From an uncultured Clostridia bacterium (lineage in GTDB: Bacteria > Bacillota > Clostridia > Peptostreptococcales > Acidaminobacteraceae), in assembly GCA_937880545.1 (NCBI GenBank), contig CALFKA010000070.1, forward strand, positions 1-6,828: a stretch of DNA of 6,828 nt. The letters are read 5' to 3'. A model generated the notes under the pieces. That model ran no database searches. It saw only the letters and a program-made list of their open reading frames with translations, and was not told where the DNA came from. Positions 1 to 6,544 of this stretch are shown here, piece by piece. Both the position numbers and the translations under genes were made by a program. How positions within the stretch are numbered: position 1 is the stretch's first letter; every line of letters starts with the position of its first letter.

Positions 1-1
1 C

Positions 2-166
2 TCGGAAGCCTCGCAGGAGATCGTGAAGATCCTTGAGGAGTGCAATCAGCGCTACCGCCAGACGATTCTCATCATCTCCCATGATGAGCGCATCGCCATG
101 CGGGCAAAGCGCGTCCTGACGATGAAGGACGGGAAGATCGTCAATGACGAGAGGCTGAGAAAATGA
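2..166 (+). CDS. ABC transporter ATP-binding protein, C-terminal fragment (LolD/MacB-type)
   Basis: The last 54 residues of an ATPase subunit are visible; the Walker A, signature and Walker B motifs would lie upstream of the window. The reading frame shows a helical stretch (SEASQEIVKILEECN), then a beta strand running into the H-loop, TILIISHDERIAMRAKRV, where the switch histidine follows IIS, and then the closing element LTMKDGKIVNDE. This order is typical of the ATPases that partner FtsX-type permeases (LolD, MacB, BceA, YknY). It would power the membrane protein encoded immediately downstream from the cytoplasmic side. Its TGA stop at 164-166 overlaps the permease start in an ATGA arrangement, so the two genes are probably translationally coupled. 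The exact subfamily cannot be set from the C-terminus alone. Confidence 0.9.
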   Translation, partial: SEASQEIVKILEECNQRYRQTILIISHDERIAMRAKRVLTMKDGKIVNDERLRK

Positions 167-2655
167 GTATCATTCAAAAGCTCTCTCTGCGCTCAATCCA
201 AAAGAATAAGACGACAAGCATTGTCACCATCGTCGGGATGATCATGAGCCTTGCCCTGATGACAGGACTCTTTCTACTATCGGCGTCTCTACTGCAGTTT
301 GCCAAAGATGACTATGCGTATAAGCACGGCACAGTGGAGATTGTGATCAGTCAGATCGACAGAGAGACTCTGGAGAGTCTTCCGCGCCCCGATCTGATCA
401 AGGAGAAAACACTTCTGGCGCTTTTAGGTGCAGAGAGAAACAGCTCCGAGTACTATGCTCACAGCAATGTCATCGGGATAGAAAAGCGCGACATCAACAC
501 GTCCGTTTCCATGCGCCTCTCCAAGGGAAGATTTCCTGAAAAACCTGGAGAAGCCCTTATCACCGCCGGCGTCAATGAATTCAGAGATGAGCCGCTCTCT
601 GTCGGCGAGCAGGTGAGCATCAGCCTCGTCAAGCCGGACACCTTTTCTGAAAAAGCAGATGTGAGCTATGAAGAGGCTGAGGATATGACGATAACGATCG
701 TCGGCATCCTCAGTGTGAACCCTCTTCCTCCTCCCATGGTGCTGCCTACGTACTTTGTGGTACAGACCCCGGAAGAGATTGAAGCGGCGCAGACACTTTG
801 GACCGGCTTTACACTGAAGAATATTTCCGATCAAGCGATCAAAGACTTTCGGGGAGACCTCAAACTGGACTACCATGTTACAAGCCTTGCGGAGTATTCT
901 CCGGGCGTCTCTTCCAGTGGGCGTTTCTTCATTCAGGGATTTGTCACCGTATTGGTAATCATTGTGGCCGTGGCGGGCATCGGTCTGATTCAAAACGGAT
1001 TCATGATCAGCTTGTCTCAGCGCATGCGGGAATTGTCGCTTCTTTCGAGCGTCGGCATGACACGTAGGCAGAAATGGCAGATGGTCCTAAGAGAAGGCTT
1101 GATAATGTATCTCGTTGCCCTTCCCATCGGGATTCTTTCGGGAGCCATTGCTATGGGCATTGTCTTTCGCGTGCTGACGCCTCCTGTGCAGAGATGGATG
1201 CAGACGAAAGCGATCCTGCGTCTTACGTGGGATCCCCTGACTATGATATTGATTGCTGTCGTGGGACTGGTCACCGTGATGTTCGCTACGCTGCTTCCCG
1301 CTATTCGCACCTCTCGGCACACGCCACTTGCCGGTGTACGCAGACAGGAAGAAGTTGTAGTAAAAGCGAAGGAGCTGCGCACCCCCGGAATGATCCGTAA
1401 GCTTTTTGGGATGGAGGGCGATATCGCGTGGAAGAATCTGCGCAGAAACCGAAGAAAATACCGGGTGACACTGATGTCATTGGTGTTTAGCCTGGTACTC
1501 TACCTAAGTATTGCCAGTCTGACACACTTTGCGGGGGCCGGTGCAGATATCGCTATGTCGAGAGACGCACAGGACTTGGAAGTATACAGCTCAAGGCACG
1601 AAGACTTCCCTCAGAGGCAGGAAATGGAGAAACTTGCGCAGACGCAGGGAATCGAGGAATCCTTCGCTGTCTACTCTATTCAGGCTTCGTTCAGTGAAGG
1701 CGCGACCCAGCTTCAACCCGGCGCTCTCAAGGAAGCGGAGGTTCGCTACGGGGAGTTTATCAGCTATGACCCGATCACGATGCAGATACTGCTGAAGGAG
1801 TGGGGTCTAAAGGAAGAAGACCTCAAAGGCATGCGGGGTGTCTTAGTTAATCAAATGCGGTATCGTGAAGACGAAGGGCGTCTGCGAACCGAAATGATCT
1901 TCGACACTCCTCCGGCTGAGCTAAGTGCCGTGATGAGTGATGCGCAAAAGGATGCACCCATAAAAATCTCACTGGTGAAGGCTCTGCCTGAGGCAATGAC
2001 CCGGTTTAACACGCGCTGGGGACAGTCCCTGAAGGTGATTGTACTTCCCGAGACCATGGAGCAGTTGCGTCAAACGGGAAAGGATCTTGAATTCTTCAAT
2101 CTCTATATGAGTCTGAGGATCTTTGTGGATGAGAATGAGCACTATCAGGTAGCGGAAGCGCTGCGAGAGAATGTCAGCACATCGGATCTCTCCCTCAAGC
2201 TACATGATAACTTCGGTTTCTATCAGAGGCAGCGAGACTTCGTCATGATCTCCAAAGTTCTTTTCTTTGGTTTTGCCACCATCATCGCCCTGATCTCGCT
2301 GGTAAACATCTATAACAGCCTGATTTCTTCTCTGAGACTAAGGCGAAAAGAGTTCGCCATGCTCCGTTCTGTCGGAATGGAGGAGAGATCTTTCCGCCGG
2401 ATGATTCGCTTTGAGAGTTACTTCTATGCATGTAAGCTTCTGCTCTACGGGTTGCCGCTGGGTGTCCTGATAAGCTACATGATTCACCAGTATCTGGGAT
2501 TCCGGATTGACTTCGCTTTTGAGATTCCGGTGTGGCACTTTGCTCTGGCGACAGTCTCCATCGTTGCCGCATTGATTCTCATCATGAGTCTGGGCTCAAG
2601 AGGAGCCCGAAAGGGAAATATTCTCGATACACTGAAAATGGAGATGGATCTGTGA
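163..2655 (+). CDS. FtsX/MacB-like ABC transporter permease, duplicated two-half type
   Basis: This 830-residue membrane protein belongs to the FtsX-like permease family. Predicted layout by eye: TM1 at about residues 19-42; an extracytoplasmic domain at 45-253; TM2-TM4 at about 256-283, 310-338 and 358-382; a basic cytoplasmic linker at 383-432; then a repeat of the plan with TM5 at 433-455, a second outer domain at 458-690, and TM6-TM8 at about 695-720, 752-775 and 790-812. The halves are related: the coupling-loop segment RMRELSLLSSVGMTRRQ (287-303) matches RLRRKEFAMLRSVGMEERS (725-743), and LSLRSIQKNK near the N-terminus matches IAWKNLRRNRRK at 421-432. It is therefore an internally duplicated 8-TM permease, unlike the 4-TM LolC/MacB or the 10-TM BceB. 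Such proteins use ATP to extract or expel lipids, lipoproteins or peptides rather than import nutrients. The start overlaps the ATPase stop; upstream GAGAGG is a modest ribosome site. The substrate is unknown. Confidence 0.93.
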   Translation: MSIIQKLSLRSIQKNKTTSIVTIVGMIMSLALMTGLFLLSASLLQFAKDDYAYKHGTVEIVISQIDRETLESLPRPDLIKEKTLLALLGAERNSSEYYAHSNVIGIEKRDINTSVSMRLSKGRFPEKPGEALITAGVNEFRDEPLSVGEQVSISLVKPDTFSEKADVSYEEAEDMTITIVGILSVNPLPPPMVLPTYFVVQTPEEIEAAQTLWTGFTLKNISDQAIKDFRGDLKLDYHVTSLAEYSPGVSSSGRFFIQGFVTVLVIIVAVAGIGLIQNGFMISLSQRMRELSLLSSVGMTRRQKWQMVLREGLIMYLVALPIGILSGAIAMGIVFRVLTPPVQRWMQTKAILRLTWDPLTMILIAVVGLVTVMFATLLPAIRTSRHTPLAGVRRQEEVVVKAKELRTPGMIRKLFGMEGDIAWKNLRRNRRKYRVTLMSLVFSLVLYLSIASLTHFAGAGADIAMSRDAQDLEVYSSRHEDFPQRQEMEKLAQTQGIEESFAVYSIQASFSEGATQLQPGALKEAEVRYGEFISYDPITMQILLKEWGLKEEDLKGMRGVLVNQMRYREDEGRLRTEMIFDTPPAELSAVMSDAQKDAPIKISLVKALPEAMTRFNTRWGQSLKVIVLPETMEQLRQTGKDLEFFNLYMSLRIFVDENEHYQVAEALRENVSTSDLSLKLHDNFGFYQRQRDFVMISKVLFFGFATIIALISLVNIYNSLISSLRLRRKEFAMLRSVGMEERSFRRMIRFESYFYACKLLLYGLPLGVLISYMIHQYLGFRIDFAFEIPVWHFALATVSIVAALILIMSLGSRGARKGNILDTLKMEMDL

Positions 2656-2663
2656 TGCGCGAG

Positions 2664-2668
2664 AGGAG
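2664..2668 (+). promoter_or_regulatory. Ribosome binding site that sets the lipoprotein start
   Basis: AGGAG lies 7 bases before the ATG at 2676. It favours that start over the in-frame ATG at 2655, which overlaps the permease stop and would place this site inside the coding region. Confidence 0.7.
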
Positions 2669-2675
2669 AAAATGG

Positions 2676-3101
2676 ATGAAAAGAAAAATAGCTGTAGGAT
2701 CCGTGCTCCTCATCCTGGCGCTCTATCTCAGCGCATGTGGATTTCAGGAGGCAAAGACTCTTCTTCTGCCCAAGTCCGACAAGATAGAAAAAATGGAACT
2801 GTCACTTCACTATAAAGATGTGATGGTGAACAAAATAGCTATAAACAGCAGTCCGGTAGAGTTTGTCGAAAGCCTCATCAGGGATGCAAGACCTACGAGA
2901 AGAAAGTCCGTCAACGAGCAGCCGACCAATGTCGATAGGCACATCAGCATACAGTTATTTCACTCAGAGGACTTGAACAATCCCGTGGTGATCCACCTAT
3001 ATGCTAACAATGGTGACTATTATCTGGAACAGCCCTACCAAGGCATATGGAAGGTTTCGGAAAAACTCTATCAGGATATAACAGACAGATTTCGTGAATA
3101 G
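2676..3101 (+). CDS. Small lipoprotein, DUF5301-like, linked to the FtsX-type transporter
   Basis: The 141-residue product starts with a textbook lipoprotein signal: MKRK, a hydrophobic core, then the lipobox LSAC with the lipidated cysteine at residue 21. The mature part (about 120 residues) should sit on the outer face of the membrane. It contains the segment LPKSDKIEKMEL, a charged middle (RPTRRKSVNEQPTNVDRHI), and a C-terminal block with NNGDYYLEQPYQGIWKV. From memory this pattern resembles the DUF5301 family found in Clostridia; that match is recall, not a search. The family has no established biochemical role. Spacing of only 20 bases after the permease makes it part of the same operon, so an accessory or substrate-sensing role for the transporter is a reasonable inference. 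An alternative start at 2655 would add seven basic residues before the signal peptide. Confidence 0.8.
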   Translation: MKRKIAVGSVLLILALYLSACGFQEAKTLLLPKSDKIEKMELSLHYKDVMVNKIAINSSPVEFVESLIRDARPTRRKSVNEQPTNVDRHISIQLFHSEDLNNPVVIHLYANNGDYYLEQPYQGIWKVSEKLYQDITDRFRE

Positions 3102-3116
3102 GCTCCCGCTACGTCT

Positions 3117-3614
3117 TCACTCAAAGGCCTGCGGGGCCTTTTCTTTTATGAAGACTTCAAAGCTTTCCCAATTTCCCTTGGTGAATCCCTTTTTTTCCAA
3201 GATCATCCCTTGCTCTCCTTTTAAAAGAGCGAAGAGGCCCGCTGTTTCAAAGGAACCATCGAATTCATGATAAGGGATTATTAGCTTGGCGTGTCCGATC
3301 CGGTACTCCAGTTCTTCTTCCATAAAGCGCAATTGGAGCTGCGGGTCCGGTCCATAGTTCTTGACCAGCTGATTGTACTGATTCTTTCCCGTAATCATGT
3401 AGCCCCTTGTCCCGGTGAAAAGAAACCAAAGGGTCGGAACCGTCAACACGGCAGCCAGGATGCGTGAGACGGTATAGCTGTAGGCTGTGAGTGCGGCGAA
3501 GAGAATGGTGATGATCAGAGCGCCCCGCTGCCAGCTCTTTCGAAAGCGACGATAGGCTTTCTCTGCAAACTGCATATATAGTTTTCTTGTGAGTGTGGTT
3601 TTGTTGATAAACAT
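3117..3614 (-). CDS. YcxB-like two-TM membrane protein
   Basis: This 165-residue protein begins with a basic amphipathic stretch (residues 1-30, including KAYRRFRKSWQR), followed by two closely spaced hydrophobic segments at about 31-49 and 51-68. The hydrophilic C-terminal domain, about 85-160, contains LEYRIGHAKLIIPYHEF, a predicted beta-rich centre, and ILEKKGFTKGNWESFEVFI. This layout, with two membrane segments followed by a short cytoplasmic domain ending in a K-K-x-F...F..F pattern, is characteristic of YcxB-like proteins of Firmicutes, whose function is unknown. The start is supported by AGGAG on the minus strand (3624-3620), 5 bases upstream. It is transcribed divergently from the acyltransferase gene and converges on the lipoprotein gene, with 15 bases between the two stops. 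No minus-strand terminator is evident after its stop. Confidence 0.75.
   Translation of the reverse strand: MFINKTTLTRKLYMQFAEKAYRRFRKSWQRGALIITILFAALTAYSYTVSRILAAVLTVPTLWFLFTGTRGYMITGKNQYNQLVKNYGPDPQLQLRFMEEELEYRIGHAKLIIPYHEFDGSFETAGLFALLKGEQGMILEKKGFTKGNWESFEVFIKEKAPQAFE
3123..3147 (+). terminator. Rho-independent terminator of the ABC-lipoprotein operon
   Basis: AAAGGCC (3123-3129) pairs with GGCCTTT (3135-3141) around the loop TGCGG, and the plus-strand sequence then continues TCTTTT. It lies 22 bases after the lipoprotein stop. On the minus strand the hairpin is followed by TTTGAGTG, a poor T-tract, so it works mainly for plus-strand transcripts. The hairpin falls within the last codons of the convergent minus-strand gene. 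Confidence 0.75.
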
Positions 3615-3656
3615 ACAGACTCCTACGCGAGTGGATGAGATTTCTTTGCTATTGTC

Positions 3657-3662
3657 ATTATA
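3657..3662 (-). promoter_or_regulatory. Predicted -10 box of the YcxB-like gene
   Basis: A consensus TATAAT reads on the minus strand. Transcription would start near 3650, giving a leader of about 35 bases. The -35 region would fall at about 3680-3685, within the palindrome, and has only weak similarity to TTGACA. Confidence 0.5.
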
Positions 3663-3674
3663 CTCGAAAAGTCG

Positions 3675-3688
3675 TTTTCACGTGAAAA
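3675..3688. promoter_or_regulatory. Perfect 14-bp palindrome between divergent promoters (candidate operator)
   Basis: TTTTCACGTGAAAA is identical to its own reverse complement. It lies between the two outward-facing -10 boxes, 6 bases upstream of the plus-strand -10 and overlapping the -35 regions of both promoters. This is a typical place for a dimeric repressor or activator site that would control both genes together. A further GAAAA at 3666-3670 makes an additional, gapped inverted copy with the left arm. I do not recognise the cognate regulator; the CodY-like arms TTTTC/GAAAA have the wrong spacing. Confidence 0.5.
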
Positions 3689-3691
3689 GTA

Positions 3692-3700
3692 TGCTAAAAT
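3692..3700 (+). promoter_or_regulatory. Predicted extended -10 promoter of the acyltransferase gene
   Basis: TGCTAAAAT matches the extended -10 form TGnTATAAT with one mismatch in the hexamer. The -35 position 17 bases upstream (TCGTTT, 3672-3677) is poor, as is common for extended -10 promoters. Transcription would begin near 3707, just ahead of the ribosome site at 3719. Confidence 0.5.
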
Positions 3701-3718
3701 ATAAACAATACATTTGAT

Positions 3719-3723
3719 AGGAG
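3719..3723 (+). promoter_or_regulatory. Ribosome binding site that sets the acyltransferase start
   Basis: AGGAG lies 5 bases before the ATG at 3729. The longer frame from TTG at 3714 would include this site in the coding region, so ATG 3729 is preferred. Confidence 0.75.
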
Positions 3724-3728
3724 CAGGG

Positions 3729-5009
3729 ATGAGCAAACATCCGCAGGAGTGGAAACGCTTCGATATGCATGCACCACCCAGAAGGCAGAACCTGGTTCTT
3801 TGGCCTGTGACATGGCTCGTCGCCCGTGCATATTGTTGGCTGCACAGAGAGAAATTCAAAAAAGAACGGATGGAGGGTCTCAAGCCCCCCTATTTACTAC
3901 TGCTGAATCACAACTGTTTCTATGACTATGCCAGCATGACCGTGGCGCATATGCCGCATCGCCCGAACTACATTATATCGGTCGATGGCTTCCACGGCTT
4001 CACTACGATACTAAAACTCCTGGGAGGGATCGGCAAGCGCAAATTTACCAATGATATCTATCTGATCCGTCAAATGATGCGCGTCAAGCAACATGGCGAT
4101 GTCATCGTGCTCTTTCCGGAGGCGAGATACTCTCTCATCGGCACCCGGGCGCTCATTCCCGAAGCTGTGGGAAAGCTGGTAAAGCTTCTCAAGATCCCCG
4201 TCGTGACGGTGCATATGCAGGGGCACCATCAGACAATGCCTTTCTGGAGTCAGAAGGATCGCTTTCTTCCGGTAGGAGAGACACTGATCCGACAGCTTTT
4301 TACAGCTGAAGAAGTGAAAGCGCTATCCGTTTCTGAAATCAATCAGGGTATACGTGAAGCGCTGGAGTATGACGACTTCGCCTGGCAGCAGAAGAACAAA
4401 GTGAAGATTGATCTGCCTACACGAGCGGAGGGAATCCACCAGGTGCTCTACCAATGCCCCCACTGTCTGACGGAGTACTCGACTCGCTCCAAGGGCGCAC
4501 TCATCTATTGCGAACACTGCAAAAAAGAGTGGGAACTGACAGAGTACGGAGAGCTCCGGGCTCTGGAGGGAGAGACAGAGTTCTCCCACCCTCCTCACTG
4601 GTATGAGTGGCAGAGGGATAATGTGCGCCGCGAGGTGGAAGAGGGGACATACCTGCTGGAGACGCCTGTACTGATTGACGCCCTTCCGGACTCGAGAAAG
4701 TTCATCCCTCTGGGAGAGGGAAAGCTGATTCATTCAAAGGACGGTTTTCATATGAGCTGGTCGTATCTCGGTGAGGACTACACACTGGAAAAAAAGGTCA
4801 GTGAGATGTACTCGTGTCATATTGAAATCGATTTCCACGTCCGCAAGATGAGCTGTATTGATCTGAGTACACTGGAAGACACGTATTTTGTCTATCCGCT
4901 AAGTGAAGCATCCAATGTGACAAAGATCGCTCTGGCTACAGAAGAACTCTATAAGTATTATGTTGGCAATGTGGAGACGGGGGAAAAGAGCCCGCACATC
5001 TCCACCTAA
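3729..5009 (+). CDS. PlsC-family acyltransferase with C-terminal zinc ribbon
   Basis: The 426-residue product carries an N-terminal acyltransferase domain of the lysophosphatidate acyltransferase (PlsC/LPLAT) superfamily. The catalytic HX4D motif is at about residues 60-66 in LNHNCFYDY, and the acceptor-binding motif is FPEAR at about 129-133, a variant of the usual FPEG. A short hydrophobic stretch near residues 22-37 could attach it to the cytoplasmic membrane face. Such enzymes transfer an acyl chain to a lysophospholipid or related acceptor. Unlike a typical 200-250-residue PlsC, this protein continues with a CPHC...CEHC zinc ribbon (cysteines near 243, 246, 261 and 264) and a further 160-residue region rich in Trp, Tyr and Glu that I do not recognise. 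The acceptor is therefore uncertain. The gene appears monocistronic, with its own promoter and terminator, and is divergent from the YcxB-like gene. Confidence 0.85.
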   Translation: MSKHPQEWKRFDMHAPPRRQNLVLWPVTWLVARAYCWLHREKFKKERMEGLKPPYLLLLNHNCFYDYASMTVAHMPHRPNYIISVDGFHGFTTILKLLGGIGKRKFTNDIYLIRQMMRVKQHGDVIVLFPEARYSLIGTRALIPEAVGKLVKLLKIPVVTVHMQGHHQTMPFWSQKDRFLPVGETLIRQLFTAEEVKALSVSEINQGIREALEYDDFAWQQKNKVKIDLPTRAEGIHQVLYQCPHCLTEYSTRSKGALIYCEHCKKEWELTEYGELRALEGETEFSHPPHWYEWQRDNVRREVEEGTYLLETPVLIDALPDSRKFIPLGEGKLIHSKDGFHMSWSYLGEDYTLEKKVSEMYSCHIEIDFHVRKMSCIDLSTLEDTYFVYPLSEASNVTKIALATEELYKYYVGNVETGEKSPHIST

Positions 5010-5029
5010 GGAATTTATTCAATCATTTG

Positions 5030-5065
5030 ACTTCCGGTGTGTGACCGGAAGTTTCTTTTCTCTTT
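5030..5065 (+). terminator. Strong rho-independent terminator after the acyltransferase gene
   Basis: ACTTCCGGT (5030-5038) pairs perfectly with ACCGGAAGT (5044-5052) around the loop GTGTG, and the T-rich tract TTCTTTTCTCTTT follows. It starts 21 bases after the stop codon and separates the acyltransferase from the sugar-uptake operon. Confidence 0.9.
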
Positions 5066-5104
5066 GATGTTTTCTACCGCAGATTTATGCAAAGACAGAG
5101 ACAT

Positions 5105-5203
5105 ATCACTTACATGTCAAAAATATTACTCTTACTATGGGATGGGTTGTTTCAATTTGTGACAATTATCAATATTGTGGGTAAGTATACTTCACTATAC
5201 AAA
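5105..5203 (+). promoter_or_regulatory. Probable promoter/operator region of the sugar-uptake operon
   Basis: This AT-rich gap must hold the promoter because a strong terminator lies upstream. Two -10 candidates are visible: TATACT at 5186-5191, which lacks a good -35 at normal spacing, and TACTAT at 5133-5138. TTGTGA at 5157-5162 looks like a -35 but sits 23 bases before TATACT. The poor match suggests dependence on an activator. Symmetric elements are AAGTATACTT (5183-5192, perfect, covering the first -10), CAATATTG (5170-5177, perfect) and TTGTGACAA (5157-5165). CAATTTGTG (5153-5161) and CAATATTGTG (5170-5179) form a near direct repeat. No clear CcpA (cre) site was found. Confidence 0.4.
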
Positions 5204-5214
5204 AAGGAGGCCAT

Positions 5215-6501
5215 ATGAAACGCTTAGCAAGTCTTCTTCTGATGTTGGTGCTGATCGTCGTTGCCGTTGCATCATGTACGACACCGGCTGAAAAGCCCCC
5301 TGCACCCACACCGGAACCCCCGGCAGAAGAGACACCCGCAGAAGAAACACCTCCCGCGGAGGAACCTGCTCCTGCAGAAAAAACCAAGTTGAAGTTTGCT
5401 GTTCAGGCAGACTCTACCAAAGCGCTCGAAGAAATTGTCAAGGCTTTCAATGAAAAAAGTGAAAAGTACGAAGTGGAAGCCATTATCATGACCAATGACT
5501 CGGGCCAGATGCACGACCAGTTACTGAACTCGCTTTCCGCCAAGTCCGATGAGTATGATGTCATCTCTATGGACGTTGTCTGGGCAGGTGAATTCGCCGC
5601 AGCCGGCTACCTTGAGCCGGTGGACGAATTCCTGATGGAAAACAATTGGTTGCCCACGGACTTTAACAAAGGATCCATGGACTCCGGCAAGTATAAAGGT
5701 AAGACCTATGTTCTGCCCTATTTCCCGGATCTAGGCTTTCTCTACGTCCGCAAGGACATCGTCAGTGAAGAAGATCTTGCCAAACTTCAAAGCGGTGACT
5801 ACACCTATGCGGATCTACTTGAGATGGCCAAGAAGTATCAAGGGGAGAAAGAAACCAGGTACGGTTACGTTTACCAATCCAAACAGTATGAAGGTCTGGT
5901 CTGTAACCTGAACGAGTTCACCGGCAACTGGAGTAAACTCGGAGAAGGCTTGGAGACCATGAAAGCTTTCATGGATGCCGGCGTACTCCCAGATGACATC
6001 CTGACCTATGACGAAGGCTCGACCCATACAGCGTTCATCAACGGCGAGTCGGTCTTTGCCCGCAACTGGCCCTATATGAACGGTATGATCGCCGCAGGTG
6101 ATCAGGTCGTCAAGAGCGATCAGGTCGACTATGCACCGCTTCCCGATGGTGGCACCGTCGGTGGGTGGATTCTTGGAATCAACACCGCCAGTGCAAACAA
6201 AGAAGGTGCGCTGGAGTTCCTGGGATTCATTTCAGGACCGGAAGGTCAGAAGATCAATGCGACCGTTGGCGGCTATCTGCCCGGTTTCAACAAGCTTTTA
6301 GAAGATGCGGATGTCCAGGCGAGCAATGCTCTCCTGACAAACCCCGGTTTCAAAAAGGCACTGGAAAAGACGATCGCACGTCCCGTCGTGCCCAACTATG
6401 CCGAAGTATCGGATCTGATTCAGATTGCTACGCACAAACTGCTCTCCGGCAACGGACAGCTCGAAGAGACAATCACACAGATTGAAACTCTCCTTCAGTA
6501 G
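5215..6501 (+). CDS. Sugar ABC transporter substrate-binding lipoprotein (family 1, MalE-like)
   Basis: This 428-residue protein is the extracellular receptor of an ABC sugar importer. A signal peptide (residues 1-20) ends in the lipobox VASC, with Cys21 as the lipid anchor. Residues 22-57 form a Pro/Glu/Ala-rich tether containing PAEET twice and shorter copies. The mature fold starts with KLKFAVQAD, and shows the pattern YDVISMDVVWAGEFAAAGYLEPVDEF, then GKTYVLPYFPDLGFLYVRKD. The VWAGEFAAAGYL pattern recalls trehalose/maltose-binding proteins, while later hallmarks include FINGESVFARNWPYM and GGWILGINTASANKEGALEFL. Its length fits family 1 binding proteins. An oligosaccharide or disaccharide ligand is inferred from the family; the specific sugar is not. 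AAGGAGG (5204-5210) gives a strong ribosome site 4 bases before the ATG. It leads the operon with the permease downstream. Confidence 0.93.
   Translation: MKRLASLLLMLVLIVVAVASCTTPAEKPPAPTPEPPAEETPAEETPPAEEPAPAEKTKLKFAVQADSTKALEEIVKAFNEKSEKYEVEAIIMTNDSGQMHDQLLNSLSAKSDEYDVISMDVVWAGEFAAAGYLEPVDEFLMENNWLPTDFNKGSMDSGKYKGKTYVLPYFPDLGFLYVRKDIVSEEDLAKLQSGDYTYADLLEMAKKYQGEKETRYGYVYQSKQYEGLVCNLNEFTGNWSKLGEGLETMKAFMDAGVLPDDILTYDEGSTHTAFINGESVFARNWPYMNGMIAAGDQVVKSDQVDYAPLPDGGTVGGWILGINTASANKEGALEFLGFISGPEGQKINATVGGYLPGFNKLLEDADVQASNALLTNPGFKKALEKTIARPVVPNYAEVSDLIQIATHKLLSGNGQLEETITQIETLLQ
5320..5379 (+). repeat. Short in-frame repeats encoding the Pro/Glu tether
   Basis: Residues 36-55 of the binding protein read as PAEET, PAEET, PPAEE, PAPAE. 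The DNA repeats imperfectly (GCAGAAGAGACACC, then GCAGAAGAAACACC), so this stretch may vary in length between strains. Confidence 0.75.
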
Positions 6502-6513
6502 TCACTCTTACAG

Positions 6514-6544
6514 GCGGGGCTTTCACTTGAAAGCTCCGCTTTTT
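6514..6544 (+). terminator. Intercistronic hairpin with T-run (partial terminator)
   Basis: GCGGGGCTTTC (6514-6524) pairs with GAAAGCTCCGC (6529-6539) through 11 pairs, one of them G-U, around the loop ACTT, and TTTTT follows at 6540-6544. It has full intrinsic-terminator form but lies between the binding protein and its permease. In importer operons such hairpins typically stop most transcripts, or protect the 3' end, so that the receptor is made in excess over the membrane subunits. Confidence 0.8.

Noticed and set aside
424..993. Long open frame on the minus strand inside the permease gene (189 codons)
   Set aside because: It lies wholly antisense to a well-supported membrane protein, has no recognisable domain, and is a basic, His/Arg-rich shadow translation.
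2532..2675. Upstream extension of the lipoprotein frame into the permease gene
   Set aside because: It would place about 48 residues before the lipoprotein signal peptide; the lipobox and the AGGAG at 2664 support 2676 as the start.
3714..3728. Five-residue N-terminal extension of the acyltransferase from TTG
   Set aside because: The AGGAG ribosome site at 3719-3723 would lie inside the extension, and ATG 3729 is correctly spaced from it.
5030..5052. Inverted repeat considered as a recombination or regulator site
   Set aside because: The perfect stem followed directly by a T-rich tract just after a stop codon is best explained as a terminator.
5320..5379. Possible CRISPR or tandem-repeat array
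   Set aside because: The units are about 15 bases, in frame and imperfect, with no unique spacers; they are protein-coding repeats.
5272..5514. Cys/Gly/Arg-rich minus-strand frame opposite the binding-protein linker
   Set aside because: Its odd composition is just the complement of the Pro/Glu codons of the tether; it has no ribosome site or promoter.
6165..6485. Second plus-strand frame within the binding-protein gene
   Set aside because: It overlaps a strong family-1 binding protein over its whole length and shows a shadow composition without a start signal.
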